DNA of 64,000 nt from Porodaedalea pini (lineage: Eukaryota; Basidiomycota; Agaricomycetes; Hymenochaetales; Hymenochaetaceae). Positions within the stretch are counted from its first letter, which is position 1. The number at the start of each line of letters is the position of its first letter. The notes beneath the pieces were generated by a model. It was not told the DNA's origin and did not search any database. It saw only the letters and a list, made by a program, of their open reading frames with translations. The stretch spans positions 1,240,001 through 1,304,000 of the forward strand of contig NBAY01000005.1 of NCBI GenBank assembly GCA_002794775.1. Direction: 5' to 3'. Shown piece by piece: positions 13,118-23,921 of the stretch. The translations under genes and the position numbers were made by a program.

Positions 13118-13508
13118 TTTTTTGGTCTTGTCGATATCGTGTCGGCACCGCCGCCGTCGTTGTTTGCAGGCGACTTGCTTCGTGGGTCGTCTTGGCCATG
13201 GCGATCAAGCCATTTTAAGCGGAGTTTGAATATGGCTTAAGCCACAGCCCGGGCCGTACATCTAGAAACGTCTCGCAAACACTCAAACTTTTCATATGAA
13301 ATACGCGTACGAGCGCTGTCCAGGAATGCAGGTAGAGGGTATTCGACCATGCTTTCACATGACGTTCCATCTCGGTTTCATACCCGGAATCTTCTATTAC
13401 CCCTTCATTCTACCTCCCAAAGAATGAAGGCGTCTTCGAGGATGATATTGCTTTATGCTCTTGCGCATAGCTTTACGACTCTCTCGTCTTTCTTCAGAGC
13501 TCGAACTA
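13118..13508. other. ATG4 upstream region
   Basis: About 390 bp between the ATG4 start and the first transposon. No other gene is visible. The palindromic element therefore inserted close to the ATG4 promoter. Confidence 0.5.
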
Positions 13509-14226
13509 CAGTATTGTGCAAAAGTTCTGTCACCCCCCTCTGAAACATGTAATTTGACAATTTCTCACTCAATTCCCAACTACTTTCTCTGCAAAATCTC
13601 ATGAAAGAAGCCTTGAAGGTATACATAATATGCATGAGTTTCAAAGGAATTGATATTGGTCTGAGTGTTTCCTTTTTGTGAGGCGTGAGAGATTGGCTTA
13701 AAATGTCACTTTTTTTGGCACTATATGCACTGTAGAAATCCAAGCTTGTGGCTTAGACACCCTCAAACTTTACCTGCTTGTATACATGCTATTTCTGTTT
13801 ATGATATGATTTTACTAGATTTTTCAGTCTTCTCTGGAATGAGAAGTGGTTTCAACAATCAAGTTTAAAACTGGGAGCCTTAGAGAAACTCACCCTTTTC
13901 TCATTTTAGAGTAGCCTAAAAAATCTAATAAAATCATACCAAGAATAAAATAGCATATATACAAATACACAAAGTTTGAAGGTGTCTGAGCCACAGCTTG
14001 GATTTACACAGTGCATATAATGCCAAAAAAGTGACATTTTAAAGCTGATCTCTCAAGCCTCACAAAGAGGAAACACTCAGACCAATATCAATTCTTTTGA
14101 AACTCATGCATATTATGTATACCTTCAAGGCTTCTTTCATGAGATTTTGTAGAGAAAGCGGTCAGGAATTGAGTGAGAAATTCTCAAATTACGTGTTTCA
14201 GAGGGGAGTGACAGAACTTTTGACTG
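13509..14226. mobile_element. Palindromic Tc1/mariner-like MITE (fold-back)
   Basis: The two halves are imperfect inverted copies. The left arm from 13509 (CAGTATTGTGCAAAAGTTCT) is matched in reverse by the right arm ending at 14226. Matching continues through the segments with AAACTCATGCATATTATGTA and on to about 13835 and 13915, leaving a loop of about 80 bp. Arms are roughly 320 bp. TA flanks both ends (13507-13508 and 14227-14228), as expected of Tc1/mariner insertion. The right terminus lacks about 6 bp present in the left. No transposase frame is present, so it is non-autonomous. The transcript would fold into a long hairpin. Confidence 0.8.
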
Positions 14227-14232
14227 TACAGT

Positions 14233-14293
14233 CGAACCTGTGTATAAGCATTGGCCTCGGTGGACATGTCGGCCAATGCTTATACACAGGAAT
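14233..14293. repeat. Subterminal hairpin inside the pogo-like MITE
   Basis: CCTGTGTATAAGCATTGGCC at the left end is followed after about 14 bp by its reverse complement, so the terminal repeat occurs twice in opposite orientation within 65 bp. Confidence 0.8.
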
Positions 14294-14783
14294 GCTTGTC
14301 CGCGTTATTGCATAATAAACAAATAAAGTTATTTCCATTTATGGAATGCTGTCTCACGCAATCCAATGTCAAGACCCACACATGCAGGTGAAGACATTTA
14401 CATTACTTTCAGCTGTTAAATAGTTGCAAAGGACACTTTAAGAGAAATAACTATGAATATTAGCATTTAGACCTTTGTTAATTTCCTTCTGGAGCTCCTG
14501 TCACAGCTTTGGACCTTTGGTAACAGCTTGTGTGTCTGACTGAACTCTGCACTGGTCCGGCTTTTGAAAAAGCACATTAGCTGCAAGAGTGCATGGCAAG
14601 TAAGGGTATCTGACAGGTGTTTTTTTTTTTTTTTGCTTATCTATCTACTTTCTGCAGGCCACAAAAATCATTACTTGCCAAGCCGCATACCATCACAAGA
14701 GCATCCATATGGGGTATATATGGTCACCTGATGACCTCTAGATAAGCATTTTTGGTTTAAATTTTTGTTCAAATCTTAATGTC

Positions 14784-14900
14784 AAATGCTTATGGGGATA
14801 ATGCTTATAGGACCCTGAATTCTCCACCTACCGAGTTCGGTGGATCAAAAATTCAATGCTTATGTACAGGTAATGCTTATGCACCGGTATGCTTATACAC
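14784..14900. repeat. Subterminal ATGCTTAT repeats of the pogo-like MITE
   Basis: ATGCTTAT recurs about five times in the last 120 bp of the element, including the terminal repeat. Multiple subterminal copies of a short motif often serve as transposase binding sites; here that role is inferred. Confidence 0.6.
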
Positions 14901-14913
14901 AGGTTCGACTGTA

Positions 14914-15595
14914 TTAATATTGTTTCGACTGATAGCTGTATGGATATACGTACGCACATAACAAGCCACGAAATCTATACCACCCCAACGTCAGTACATG
15001 GATGATACAGAACAAGACTTTGAATATATCGGAGATGATACCATTTCAAAGCACAGATATGCAAGCGTGAGGTGGTCGAGAAATCAACTTCAAACCTAGC
15101 TATGCATGTCCTCAGCATCCTCGCACAATCGAATCTTATGTTTGAATGCATGATATAGCGATTAGACCAGACAAGTACACTCAGTAGACAGTATAGCGTA
15201 CGGGACATGTGTGCACAGAATAAAGTATAAAAATGGAAGGAAGAAACAATAATATGGCTGAGAAGCTGCTTCATCGTTTGATAAACAGTTTCTGATGCGG
15301 GCATAAGAGCTTTGGAGGGACAAGAATAGGAAGGATCTTGCAACCATTAAAAGACCAAAAATAAGATGCGGCTCGATGTTTCGTCGGTTCCCGGTTCCAT
15401 GCAAAAAGGTAGTATACGAGATCCACACCGTCCGAGAATAAAGAAATGGTCGAGAGAAACAAGATCGAAGCAATCGAGGATCGGAGACGGGAGAAACGTA
15501 GAACTCAAGAAGGCGAGAAATTAGAACTCGTCAAGTCGTGAAAGGGATCAAAGACAGTGCTAATAGCGAGGAATGTAAAGGAGAAAATGAGGTCG
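14914..15595. other. Intergenic, 3' flank of the permease gene
   Basis: No gene recognised. Overlapping minus frames between 14975 and 15473 show no conserved motif. Confidence 0.45.
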
Positions 15596-16750
15596 CTAGT
15601 CGTGCTTCGTGGCTGGGCCGGGGATAGGTGCAAGCGGGAGCATGAAGAACGATGACTCGCGTGTCAGCATGTTCGCAGCGCCGCAGTAGTACGCGATGAA
15701 CGAGGTGATGATGCCGAATCCACCGCCTGCTTCAGTGACCCTTACATTCGTAACGAACTTTCCAATCATGAGGAACATGAAGGTAAGCGTCAGGAAGAAG
15801 AACAGAGTGATGAGGCCTGCGTTTGAGCGGAGTGACGCGATGCTGAGGTGTAATGTGAGTATAAATAGCTGGAGAGGAGGCTGAGGCACGCACAACATGA
15901 TGAATGTGAAAATAAACCACACGGCGAGATAAAATCCTACAGCATGCTCCAGTTCTGTCGTGTTGGTGTAGGCAGAAAGGATTCCCGAGTTCGGAATGTA
16001 GATCGTAGCGAACGAGAGCCAGAAACCACCATACGACGAGAAAGCTGTAAATAGAGTTCAGCAAGCTGTATGGGACGTAAATCCCATAAAGGAAACGCCG
16101 ATCCATCGGGTCTCGGGCTTTTAGCAGGACGCAATCAAGATCACGCAATGCGGGGTAAACGAATGAAATTGTCTCGGAGTTGCGCCTGACGTCCGATATG
16201 CGCATGCTCGAAACTCTCACTCACCAGTCGCACCGAGCGTGTTACCCGCAGCGAACTCCCACATGCCCGCGAGCAACTGGCAGAGGCCGCCGACGAACAG
16301 AGCCATGCCGACGACGACGTTAGGTGTCGTGACACCTCGCGTTTTAACATTGACCAGCGAGAGGATGAGCGTCGTGGACGCGAAAGAGAGTAGGCCGCTG
16401 AATTCGTCGAATAATAAGGCACGTCATCGATGTCCGAGACAGGTGGCACGGCGTAGGACGCAAACAGAATGCAGACGGGTCACAGATCAGAATGGGCTGC
16501 AGTGGTGATGGAGAAGGAGAAAGACTCACAGCGGTGCAGGATTGGCGAACCTGCGAACGGGGAGACCACCCTGGTAGAGCTGTTGCTGGAGAGCACTGGC
16601 ACCGAGGGTGTATGGATACGCTCCTCCGGGTTCTGCGCCAAGCGGGAACGGGCCCTGACTTGTACCCGCGCCCTGGCCTGCACCGTGAACGTTTGTCAGG
16701 GTGTTGCCGGCGGAGTTCATGCCGTTGCCTTGTTTCTCGACGTCGGTCAT
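15596..16750 (-). CDS. GPR1/FUN34/YaaH-family acetate/ammonium permease
   Basis: Members of this family (yeast Ady2/Ato, SatP) are six-helix plasma-membrane channels or permeases for acetate and related short acids. The start MTDVEKQGNGMNSAG gives a hydrophilic N-terminus with Tyr and Gly. The family motif NPAPLGLLSF is present but split by an intron after NPAPL. Hydrophobic segments follow: SFASTTLILSLVNVKTRGV, VVVGMALFVGGLCQLLAGMW, the stretch around SSYGGFWLSFATIYIPNSG, the stretch around HAVGFYLAVWFIFTFIML, LITLFFFLTLTFMFLMIGKF and GFGIITSFIAYYCGAANML. The C-terminus ends PLAPIPGPATKHD. Several short introns interrupt the gene. The substrate is inferred from the family only. Confidence 0.9.
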
Positions 16751-18900
16751 TTTGAGTATGTCGAGTGGAGGTGGAGATCGGGGCGTGCGTGGTGTGCTTG
16801 TGTTGAGCGGTAGATGCGAGTTGGCGCAAGCTTCGGAGACGAGGGTGGCTGCGAGGGTAGCGGCAGAAAGTGGTGGAGATGGTGGTTGGAGGGAAAGACA
16901 GGATAAGAGCGAGGGTTGAAGTGAGCGCCGGGGTTTATCTGAGACCTCAGAAGAACGTATTCGGAAGGTACAGAATGAGCTAACTCGCATAACCGACAGA
17001 TCCGGCTAATCTATGTAGTCACCCCACCCCCATATCGCTCGGCACGTCTTAAGACATATATCATCTGCCTTCTCGCCAATCCAACTCTGCTCATATGGGC
17101 TCAGTCATCCTTTATTTCTCCTTTCTGCTCGTTGTTTCCTTTTTTTTTGAGTTCCAAGCTCGTAACCTAACCTTCAGTTATGGAATATCTCAAACTACAA
17201 TCGATTCCATCAGAACACACAAAACGATCAGCTGGTGCTTTAGTGCGGTGATGCAGGGGAGGGTAATTCAGTTTGAATGCTCTTCTCTCACCGGGTCGGA
17301 CATCAAGCCTACAGTAGCGAGCGCATAAGCTCCCGAAACCCTACTCTGCGCCGCAGCTCGGACAATTTTCAGACAACAGACAGCGAGCTCGCGGGTCGCT
17401 ACCGACAGCGGAGGCGTTGGTAATGCTCACAGATCTTAAAATGTCAACGTAATGCAAGCCGTCAACAAGCCTAGATCTTCCAAGAATGCACGGTGACAGA
17501 AATACAGATGAAATGCAAGGAACGAGTAGTGCCTACGCCCTTCTTAATGTCCCAGCGCACGTCAGCAGAGATGCGTATGAAGGCGAGTGGCTAGGTAAGA
17601 CATCGATGCATCACGCGTCCCGTGCACACTCGATCATCACCCCCTATTTCGCATCTCGGAGATCCTTCCAGGTGCGGGGCAGATGCGGGGAGACAATCCT
17701 CGAGCGGGTGGTTTCGGGAGGCGCCCCTGAAAGGAAACGAATTGAGCAGCGAAGAAAACATGCAACATGGACGAATTGTAGGTCCATGACACGCCGAAAC
17801 ATCTATCTAGCTATCAAAGCCATCCGACACGTCTTCGACCACCTTAACATCAGCCAGTCCGCCATCGAGTCATCGACGCCAGGCCACAATGCTTCGCGAC
17901 CCTGTGCTTCGGGATCTGCACGAGCATTGACACCCACAGCACACCGTAAATCCTATCACTCCGCCACGCCTTCCCTTCTCTTCTCCCTCGCCTTCTTTTG
18001 GTCCTGATCGCAGGCTGTAACCCATTACCGACAGCGCTCTTACGTCCTTAGGTCCGCCCGGCAGCCTCGTACGTTTGATGTGGCACCATTCAACCGCACG
18101 CGCCGACACCGAGGAGATCGCTTTCGAGACGGAGGACGGAGCTCCGTCGCGTGGCGTGACTCAATGTTCCAGGCCCTTGGCAAGTCAATATTAATGTCTC
18201 TTTTTGACAGCTACATATATATGCAGGTAACAAGCAGCGAAATGTATGCGAGAAGTGGGAGAGAAAGTTAAAGGGGACCTTGAAGGAAAATAATAATAAG
18301 CGAGATTTTAGTTCTCGAAATCATCGCAGCCGCGAGATCGAACAAACAAGAGTGTAGAGAACGTTCGTCATAAGCACATGTTGTGATAGAACCCGAGGAC
18401 GGCCATAGTGGGACATGAACATCAATTGATGAGCACCAGCAAGCGCCATATCAGTCCCATGGGCAACTGACACCATCACGACCTTGTAGAATGCAGAAGA
18501 AGACAATGAATCTTGAGAAATAGCCGGTCCCACCAAGAAATACATCCGTTGAAATGGTACGCTCACAATATCCGCGTGCAGTCTCTAGGAAGTTACTTTT
18601 GCCTTTCCAGTCGCACGACATCGAAGAACTTATCGCCGCACTGCATAAACAATTCTTTACCCAGACTCTGTCGTACCGACCGACCCATCCAGTGCGATGA
18701 CCAACAGTCGCCGTCGCGCCATGCCAATACTTGTCAAAAACACCAGAGAAGTGCCACGTAGCACGATCGAGTCTGGGTGCATGGGAGATCGTTTGAAAGA
18801 AGTGTTAGAAAAAGTGAGAAAAGACGCAGGGAAGCTCTAACACTAAAGCGCCGCAAATGAAAGAGCTTGCCGCGGATGGCATTCCCCGTGCTCCGATGAA
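16751..18900. other. Intergenic, no gene supported
   Basis: The permease promoter is followed by about 2 kb without a recognised gene. A 173-codon frame at 17486-18007 contains a short J-domain-like start (SAYALLNVPAHVSRDAYEG) but no HPD motif, and I could not extend it. A CT-rich tract lies near 17125-17150. Confidence 0.45.
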
Positions 18901-19099
18901 TACCAAAGATTACATATGCCGTACAAAATAAAACAAATAAAGCAAATAAGCTTCAATGATCAATATCATCCATCACGAAAACAAGACAAATATTACATTT
19001 GCATACATTTAATTGTAAGAAGTGAAATATGTAAATTATATGCAAGCCTTGTGGGTAATATTGTACGCCATTACACTGGTCGGCGCTTCTTACAAGGCT

Positions 19100-19430
19100 C
19101 GTAATAATTGTCAAAGCTCACAAGACTTATGGAGATTGTAATTCTCCATGATTCTTGTCAGACATTACCAGAACTACAATCACATGTAATTACTTGGGAC
19201 ACCAAGAAGAAAATAGAAAAAGTAGCTTTTTGGTTTTCTTTTGCTCCTTTTTTTATTTTATAATATTTCCTTTCTTAACTGTTTCTCAAATTTCAGGTTT
19301 CTTAATTTCTCAGGTTTCATTCTTTTTCTTAGTGCTGCAGGTCTTGAACTCACGACCTCTCACTTATAATTTGCTTAAGGATTTCAATATACCACTAAAC
19401 CATTTACGCTTAAATGCAGGTGCAAGGCCA
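19100..19430 (-). mobile_element. tRNA-derived SINE candidate
   Basis: Read on the minus strand, 19402-19390 gives TGGTTTAGTGGTA (a pol III A box) and 19353-19340 gives GTGAGTTCAAGACC (a B box), about 40 bp apart as in a tRNA. The head does not fold as a complete tRNA. It is followed by an A-rich, AT-rich body running towards lower coordinates. This is the layout of a tRNA-derived SINE. Neither target duplications nor the exact 3' end could be fixed, so the left limit is a guess. Confidence 0.55.
19134..19154. repeat. Short perfect hairpin in AT-rich DNA
   Basis: GGAGATTGTAATTCTCC with flanking AT/AT forms a short stem with a small loop inside the AT-rich block beside the SINE candidate. It could be part of a MITE. 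Confidence 0.35.
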
Positions 19431-19546
19431 GTACACATGAACAATACGGATCTCATTCAGACCTGGACTTAGAAAACACGTCAAGATGTGACACATCGTT
19501 ACACCTTGCTTGCTTCCACCACCATCTTGCCACAAAATTTCTCCAG

Positions 19547-20656
19547 CGCCAGGCCGACCTGTCCAAGACGATCTCCCAGCAGTGGCACTCGCTCTCCGCA
19601 GAGGAACACAAATACTGGGACGACCTTGCGAAGCAGCGCAAGAGGGAGCATGAAGAGATGTATCCTTGGTATGTCTATCAGCCCACACGCACTGTCAAGG
19701 AGAAAAGGGGCAAGGCAGAGTCGACGGCGGGTGGGCAGGTGAGGAAGAAGAAGGATGGGAAGAAGGAGCGTCGTGACCGTACCAGTCGAGCAGCCGTGTG
19801 CGCGGTTCCGGCGCGCGTGCCCGCAACAGTTCCTTGTGCTCCACCACCAGCACCACCAGCACCACGAACGTCTCCTCATCTGCATCGGCCGCCGACTCGG
19901 AGGACTTCAGCGAGCTCGACTCACTCTCCACCGACGGGTCTCTCTATTGTCCGTATGGCTATGCGAACTGCGGGTGCAGCAGCATGCGCGAAGTTGAGAT
20001 GGCGGATCTCGCGGACTTCGACATGAGCGAATCGGAGGGATCGCAGGGCCAGGGTCACGGTCAGACGCTCTCGCTCCCGCTGAGCCTCTCGATGCCCTCG
20101 CTCTCCGGTGCATCTGGTTCTGGATCAGGAGCGAGCCTTGCGATCGACACGCCTCTCTCGAATCGGGCCCGCTCAGCACGTCTTCCTACTCGTACTCGCA
20201 CGACGGTGGACATGGGCACGGACACGGACACTTGCTTTCCGCGCAAATCCCGACTCAGACCACCCAGAGCCTAGTTCCCGGACCGCTTAGCTTTGTCCTC
20301 CCGCAGAACCGCCGCTCGACGAGCGCACCGGGTGCACCGACGCCACCGACGATGCCAGCTGACCTCTACCCGCCTGCGCCTCCTACAATCAAGATCCCGA
20401 GGCTGCTTGAGACGGCGCCTGGTTCGAACAGTAGCTCGGCGGTTGACTCACCTGCGACGCATGAGGGCAGCGAAGGCGTGCAGCAATGCAGATGGATGGC
20501 CACGGCCAGCAAAGACAAGGAGAGTTTGGTGGGATGAGCGGTTTCCAGTTCCTGAACTCGCATCCACAGTCCATGAGCTACAGTATGCCAGGGCAGGTTC
20601 CCGGTTTCTCGACTGCTGGCGGCGAGATGCAGGTGTGTTTTTTCTGCTTTTCGTAG
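19547..20656 (+). pseudogene. Decayed HMG-box transcription factor gene
   Basis: After a CTCCAG acceptor, the frame from 19547 encodes the second half of an HMG box: RQADLSKTISQQWHSLSAEE, then YWDDLAKQRKREHEEMYPWY and VYQPTRTVKEKRG. The first half (normally RPxNAFxxFR) is absent upstream, where the SINE candidate and AT-rich DNA lie. The downstream Ser/Gly/Pro-rich tail continues in a second frame (SSLCSTTSTTSTTNVSSSAS...), switches to a third near 20150 (SSYSYSHDGGHGHGHGH...), and switches again near 20480 (GHGQQRQGEFGGMSGFQF...). No GT-AG intron of plausible size explains these shifts. It reads as a 5'-truncated, multiply frameshifted relic of a gene unrelated in sequence detail to the intact HMG gene at 57.5 kb. 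Confidence 0.7.
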
Positions 20657-22351
20657 TAGCGCATCTCGATGTCTGATCATTTCTTGTTGATCGTAAAGCA
20701 TAACTCCGTGTTTCGGGTCTACGAGGAACAGGTGCCCGTCACCGCTAAGCCTCGCCCTTGCGCGCTCATAATAATAATATTGTTGCTTAAGACTCGTCAT
20801 GCCCTTCTGTGCAAATGTATTCAAATCCAAATAATTTTATTGTGCATATAATTAATTATAAAGTGCATAAAGTACTTGTACAAGCCTACAATTAAGTTGA
20901 GAGCCTTGTTATATGATTACATTGAGTCGCAGTGCTTGTGGATAGCTACATTCAAATGAAAGCCTTGTGGTTGCTTGTCAGTGCTTGTAATCACATATAC
21001 TATGATATAGGCAGTGCTGATCCTTGCCTAATGCGTGTCAGAACTAAATGTCACTACCAGCCGCGGATAGTTTTCGTGATGTCACTGGCGTGAAGGATGA
21101 CAGTGGCGAGCCTGCGCTCTGCGCATCTATCATCAAAAAAAAAAGAGATCCACGAGAGCTGAGTCTGGACGATCCTTAGACAAGGATGTAACAATGGTCC
21201 TTTGACAATAAAATATAGCAAGTAATGCCCTAGAGGACGAAAGTTAAAGTTCGTTAATTGCGCGTGTGTGTCAGAAGATGGAAGCTTACCCGAGGTATCT
21301 ACTTTGCAGCTGAGAGAAAAAGGAACAGCTTGAATTAGCATCAGACATCGCTACCACAGGGCACAATTTACCATACCAAAGATATCAGAGCCAAATTAAC
21401 ACACAGAAATCACTGTTTCATAAAATCATCCAGGCGTTCTGGTATGACAAAACCACCCGACTCCGATGTTGCGAGAAACCGATATAGAAACTAGCTTATT
21501 AAGCCAATATTCTGAATTGAGTCTGTATAGTTCAGCAGGGAACGCAACAGCGCAACGAGGCTTTAAACGGAATGCCTACCCAGCACACTGATATGATGCT
21601 AAATGAAGGAGCTCTTGGTTAGTGGGATAAAAAAGACTGCTTCTAAGGCCTTACCGGGCTAAACGCTCCTTTCGCCTTGTGATTCTAGCTGAGCATTCGG
21701 TCGCAAAGACGTTGTAAGTTGATCCAAGCCGACCCTTCGCGGAGGACTCGCTATTCCATTTCAAACAATGGCAAGGGCAACACTATATCTGACCTGCTCT
21801 GGCTAGAAGATGACGATGTCTCGAGGCATCGGGCTTAGAGTAAATCCAACGCTTAGTCTCGGAGTCCTGAATATCAAATGATTCAGATACTTGTGGAAAA
21901 GGGCTCACCGAGGAGACCCTTCTACTGGGTGCTGAAGACCTCATCAGGATCTCCGACAAAGGACGAACCACGCTATAGCCAGACATGGGCTTATACACTT
22001 GGTCTGAGGTAGAGTAGATGTTCAAGATAAGATCGATCGAGCGTGCCCATCGATCGCGCAAAACATAATAGAACGAAACTAAGATGATTTCAATAAGCTG
22101 GAATGCAATGGCGCTACTTGCTGAACCTCAGTGCTCGGGGAAGCGGGCGTAAGGAAGAGAGTACGATGATTAATATTAATATTTATCTCATCTTTTGAAA
22201 GTGGAAATTATCTTCGTGAGAAACACCTTCCTCTTTCCGTTGCTACTTTGCTCCCGGTCCGTCTACCTCCTGAGGCCGTTTGAACTCGGACACGACGACG
22301 ACGACGACAACGCATGCAAACGCCTGCCATTGAGCGCGCGACCGCGGCGAG
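20657..22351. other. Intergenic, AT-rich first part
   Basis: 20.8-21.0 kb is AT-rich and repeats short motifs such as AGCCTTGT and GCTTGT, which also occur in the AT-rich block at 18.95-19.1 kb on the other side of the HMG relic. No gene is recognised up to the Rab start. Confidence 0.45.
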
Positions 22352-23921
22352 ATGCGAACCATTAAGCTCGTCATCATTGGCGATTCGGGCGTCGGCAAGA
22401 CGAGTCTCAGAAATCAGGTCAGTACTAGTCTGCGTAGTGCTCACGCGACCGCTTTCACACTCGCGTGCTCATCGTATGCAACGGTGTGTAGTACATAATG
22501 GGCCGCTTCTCGACTGGATATCGCGCGACAATCGGCACGGACTTTATCACGAAGACGCTGCCGCACTATCAGAATCCGGAGGAGTCGGTGACACTGCAGA
22601 TATGGGTGCGTGGTCTTTCAACCTTGTAAATGCGAGATTTCCAAGCTAACTTTGCTTGCAATGAGCAGGATACAGCAGGGCAGGAACGGTTTTCGAGCCT
22701 GTCGACTGCGTTCTTCCGGGGTGCGGATGCTGCGCTGTTGATGTTCGACGTGAACCGTCCTGAGACGCTCAATGCGCTGAGCAAGTGGTGGGACGAGTTC
22801 AAGGCGCACGCGCCTGTGCCGGATGAAGAGGCAGAGGACTTTTGCTGCGTCGTAGTCGGGAACAAGATTGATCTTGCGGAGGGTGAAGAGACGCAGGCTG
22901 GGCCTATCGGAGGTGGGAGTAAGGAAGAACATGCACGCGTCTCGGAGGCGGAAGCGGAGAGATTCCTGAGGAGCTCGTCCCGAGAAGACTTACTTCGAAT
23001 GATGAGGAAGATTGTGAATATGAATACGATGACTCCGACGATCCGTTCGTGGTACACGAAGATCAGAGTAGACGCACCACTGGTCTCTTCATGCGACGTT
23101 CCGCATCCGGCTTCTCTCTCCACTCCGTTATGCACCCACATTTCGAACCCGAGGACCAAGGCGAGAGCGATAATGAACCAGACCCACCCCTGCTGACGCA
23201 GACACAATCCATCTCCATCCAACCGGGCAGCAGTTACAAGCACCCTTTCCGCAAGCGCGTTCAGAAATCTCGCTCGTCCGAGCGCTCACAGCTCGGCGGG
23301 ACGATGACGACAACTCACACTACACAGTCGCTCTACCATACGCCATCCTCCTCCCTTTTCGATGCGTTTGAGTCAGCTCCATCTTCACCGTTACATCACG
23401 ACCATGATCTCCCGCCATCTCCGGGCTCGGTGGCAGGTGAACCCTCGACACCAAGCACACGCGCCCCGCGGCGCATGGCCTCCGCCTCATCCTCATCCTC
23501 TGCCCCGACCATCACTCCAAGCCTCTTCATGCGGGCTCAGGCATCAGCCTCAACATCAGCAGCCCCGACGCCACCGACGCCCATCGAGTGCTCCTCTGAC
23601 TTCCCCTTCACTCCGGAAACTGCCGTACGCTCACGCCAGCGCGGTCTGCCGCTCCCACCCCGTCCCGAGCGACGCCCACGGCTCTTCCTTGCATCCGCTA
23701 AGACGGGCGTAGGCGTAGCGCCCGTGTTCGAGCACATTGCGCGGCGTGTTGCTATGCGTTGGACATACGCCGAGGCGCTCGAGGCGCGTGCTGTGCATGT
23801 GCATGAGCCGTCGGAGGCGACAGAGACTCTACGCCTTGGCCTTGCGGGATCGTCCTCGGGGAGTCGGGCGGCAAGCTTCAGGGAGCGATTAGCAAGTGGA
23901 GCGTCATGTTGTGGGTCGTAG
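22352..23921 (+). CDS. Rab7/Ypt7-like small GTPase with long insertion; apparent frame break
   Basis: Exons 22352-22417, 22492-22605 and 22669 onward. Motifs: G1 GDSGVGKT, switch region TGYRATIGTDF, G3 DTAGQERF, G4 GNKID, G5 SAKTGVG, and a C-terminal SCCGS suited to prenylation. The sequence after G3 (STAFFRGADAALLMFDVNRP) is closest to Rab7, which acts in late endosome-vacuole fusion. Between G4 and G5 lie roughly 230 low-complexity residues (Ser/Thr/Pro/acidic), so the product is about 475 residues against about 205 usually. The frame carrying G4 runs through SEAEAERFL near 22966, but the frame carrying the insertion, G5 and the prenyl tail is shifted by one. Either a 1-nt indel exists there or a 41-nt intron (22919-22959, GTAAGG...GAG) is removed. 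Confidence 0.8.

Larger units (their letters stand above)
14229..14911. mobile_element. Pogo/Tigger-like MITE, 683 bp
   Basis: The termini are perfect inverted repeats. The left end reads CAGTCGAACCTGTGTATAAG and the right end is its reverse complement. With the flanking TA the match is 25 bp. The TA target duplication is at 14227-14228 and 14912-14913; the left TA is also the right TA of the palindromic element. CAGT-type ends and TA targets fit pogo/Fot1-like elements. No transposase frame is visible, so it is non-autonomous. Confidence 0.85.

Noticed and set aside
17486..18007. Possible DnaJ-like gene (SAYALLNVPAHVSRDAYEG)
   Set aside because: Only the first helix looks J-like. There is no HPD motif and no splice chain gave a continuing J domain.
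20366..20830. 154-codon minus frame
   Set aside because: It is antisense to the HMG relic tail and has no recognisable domain.
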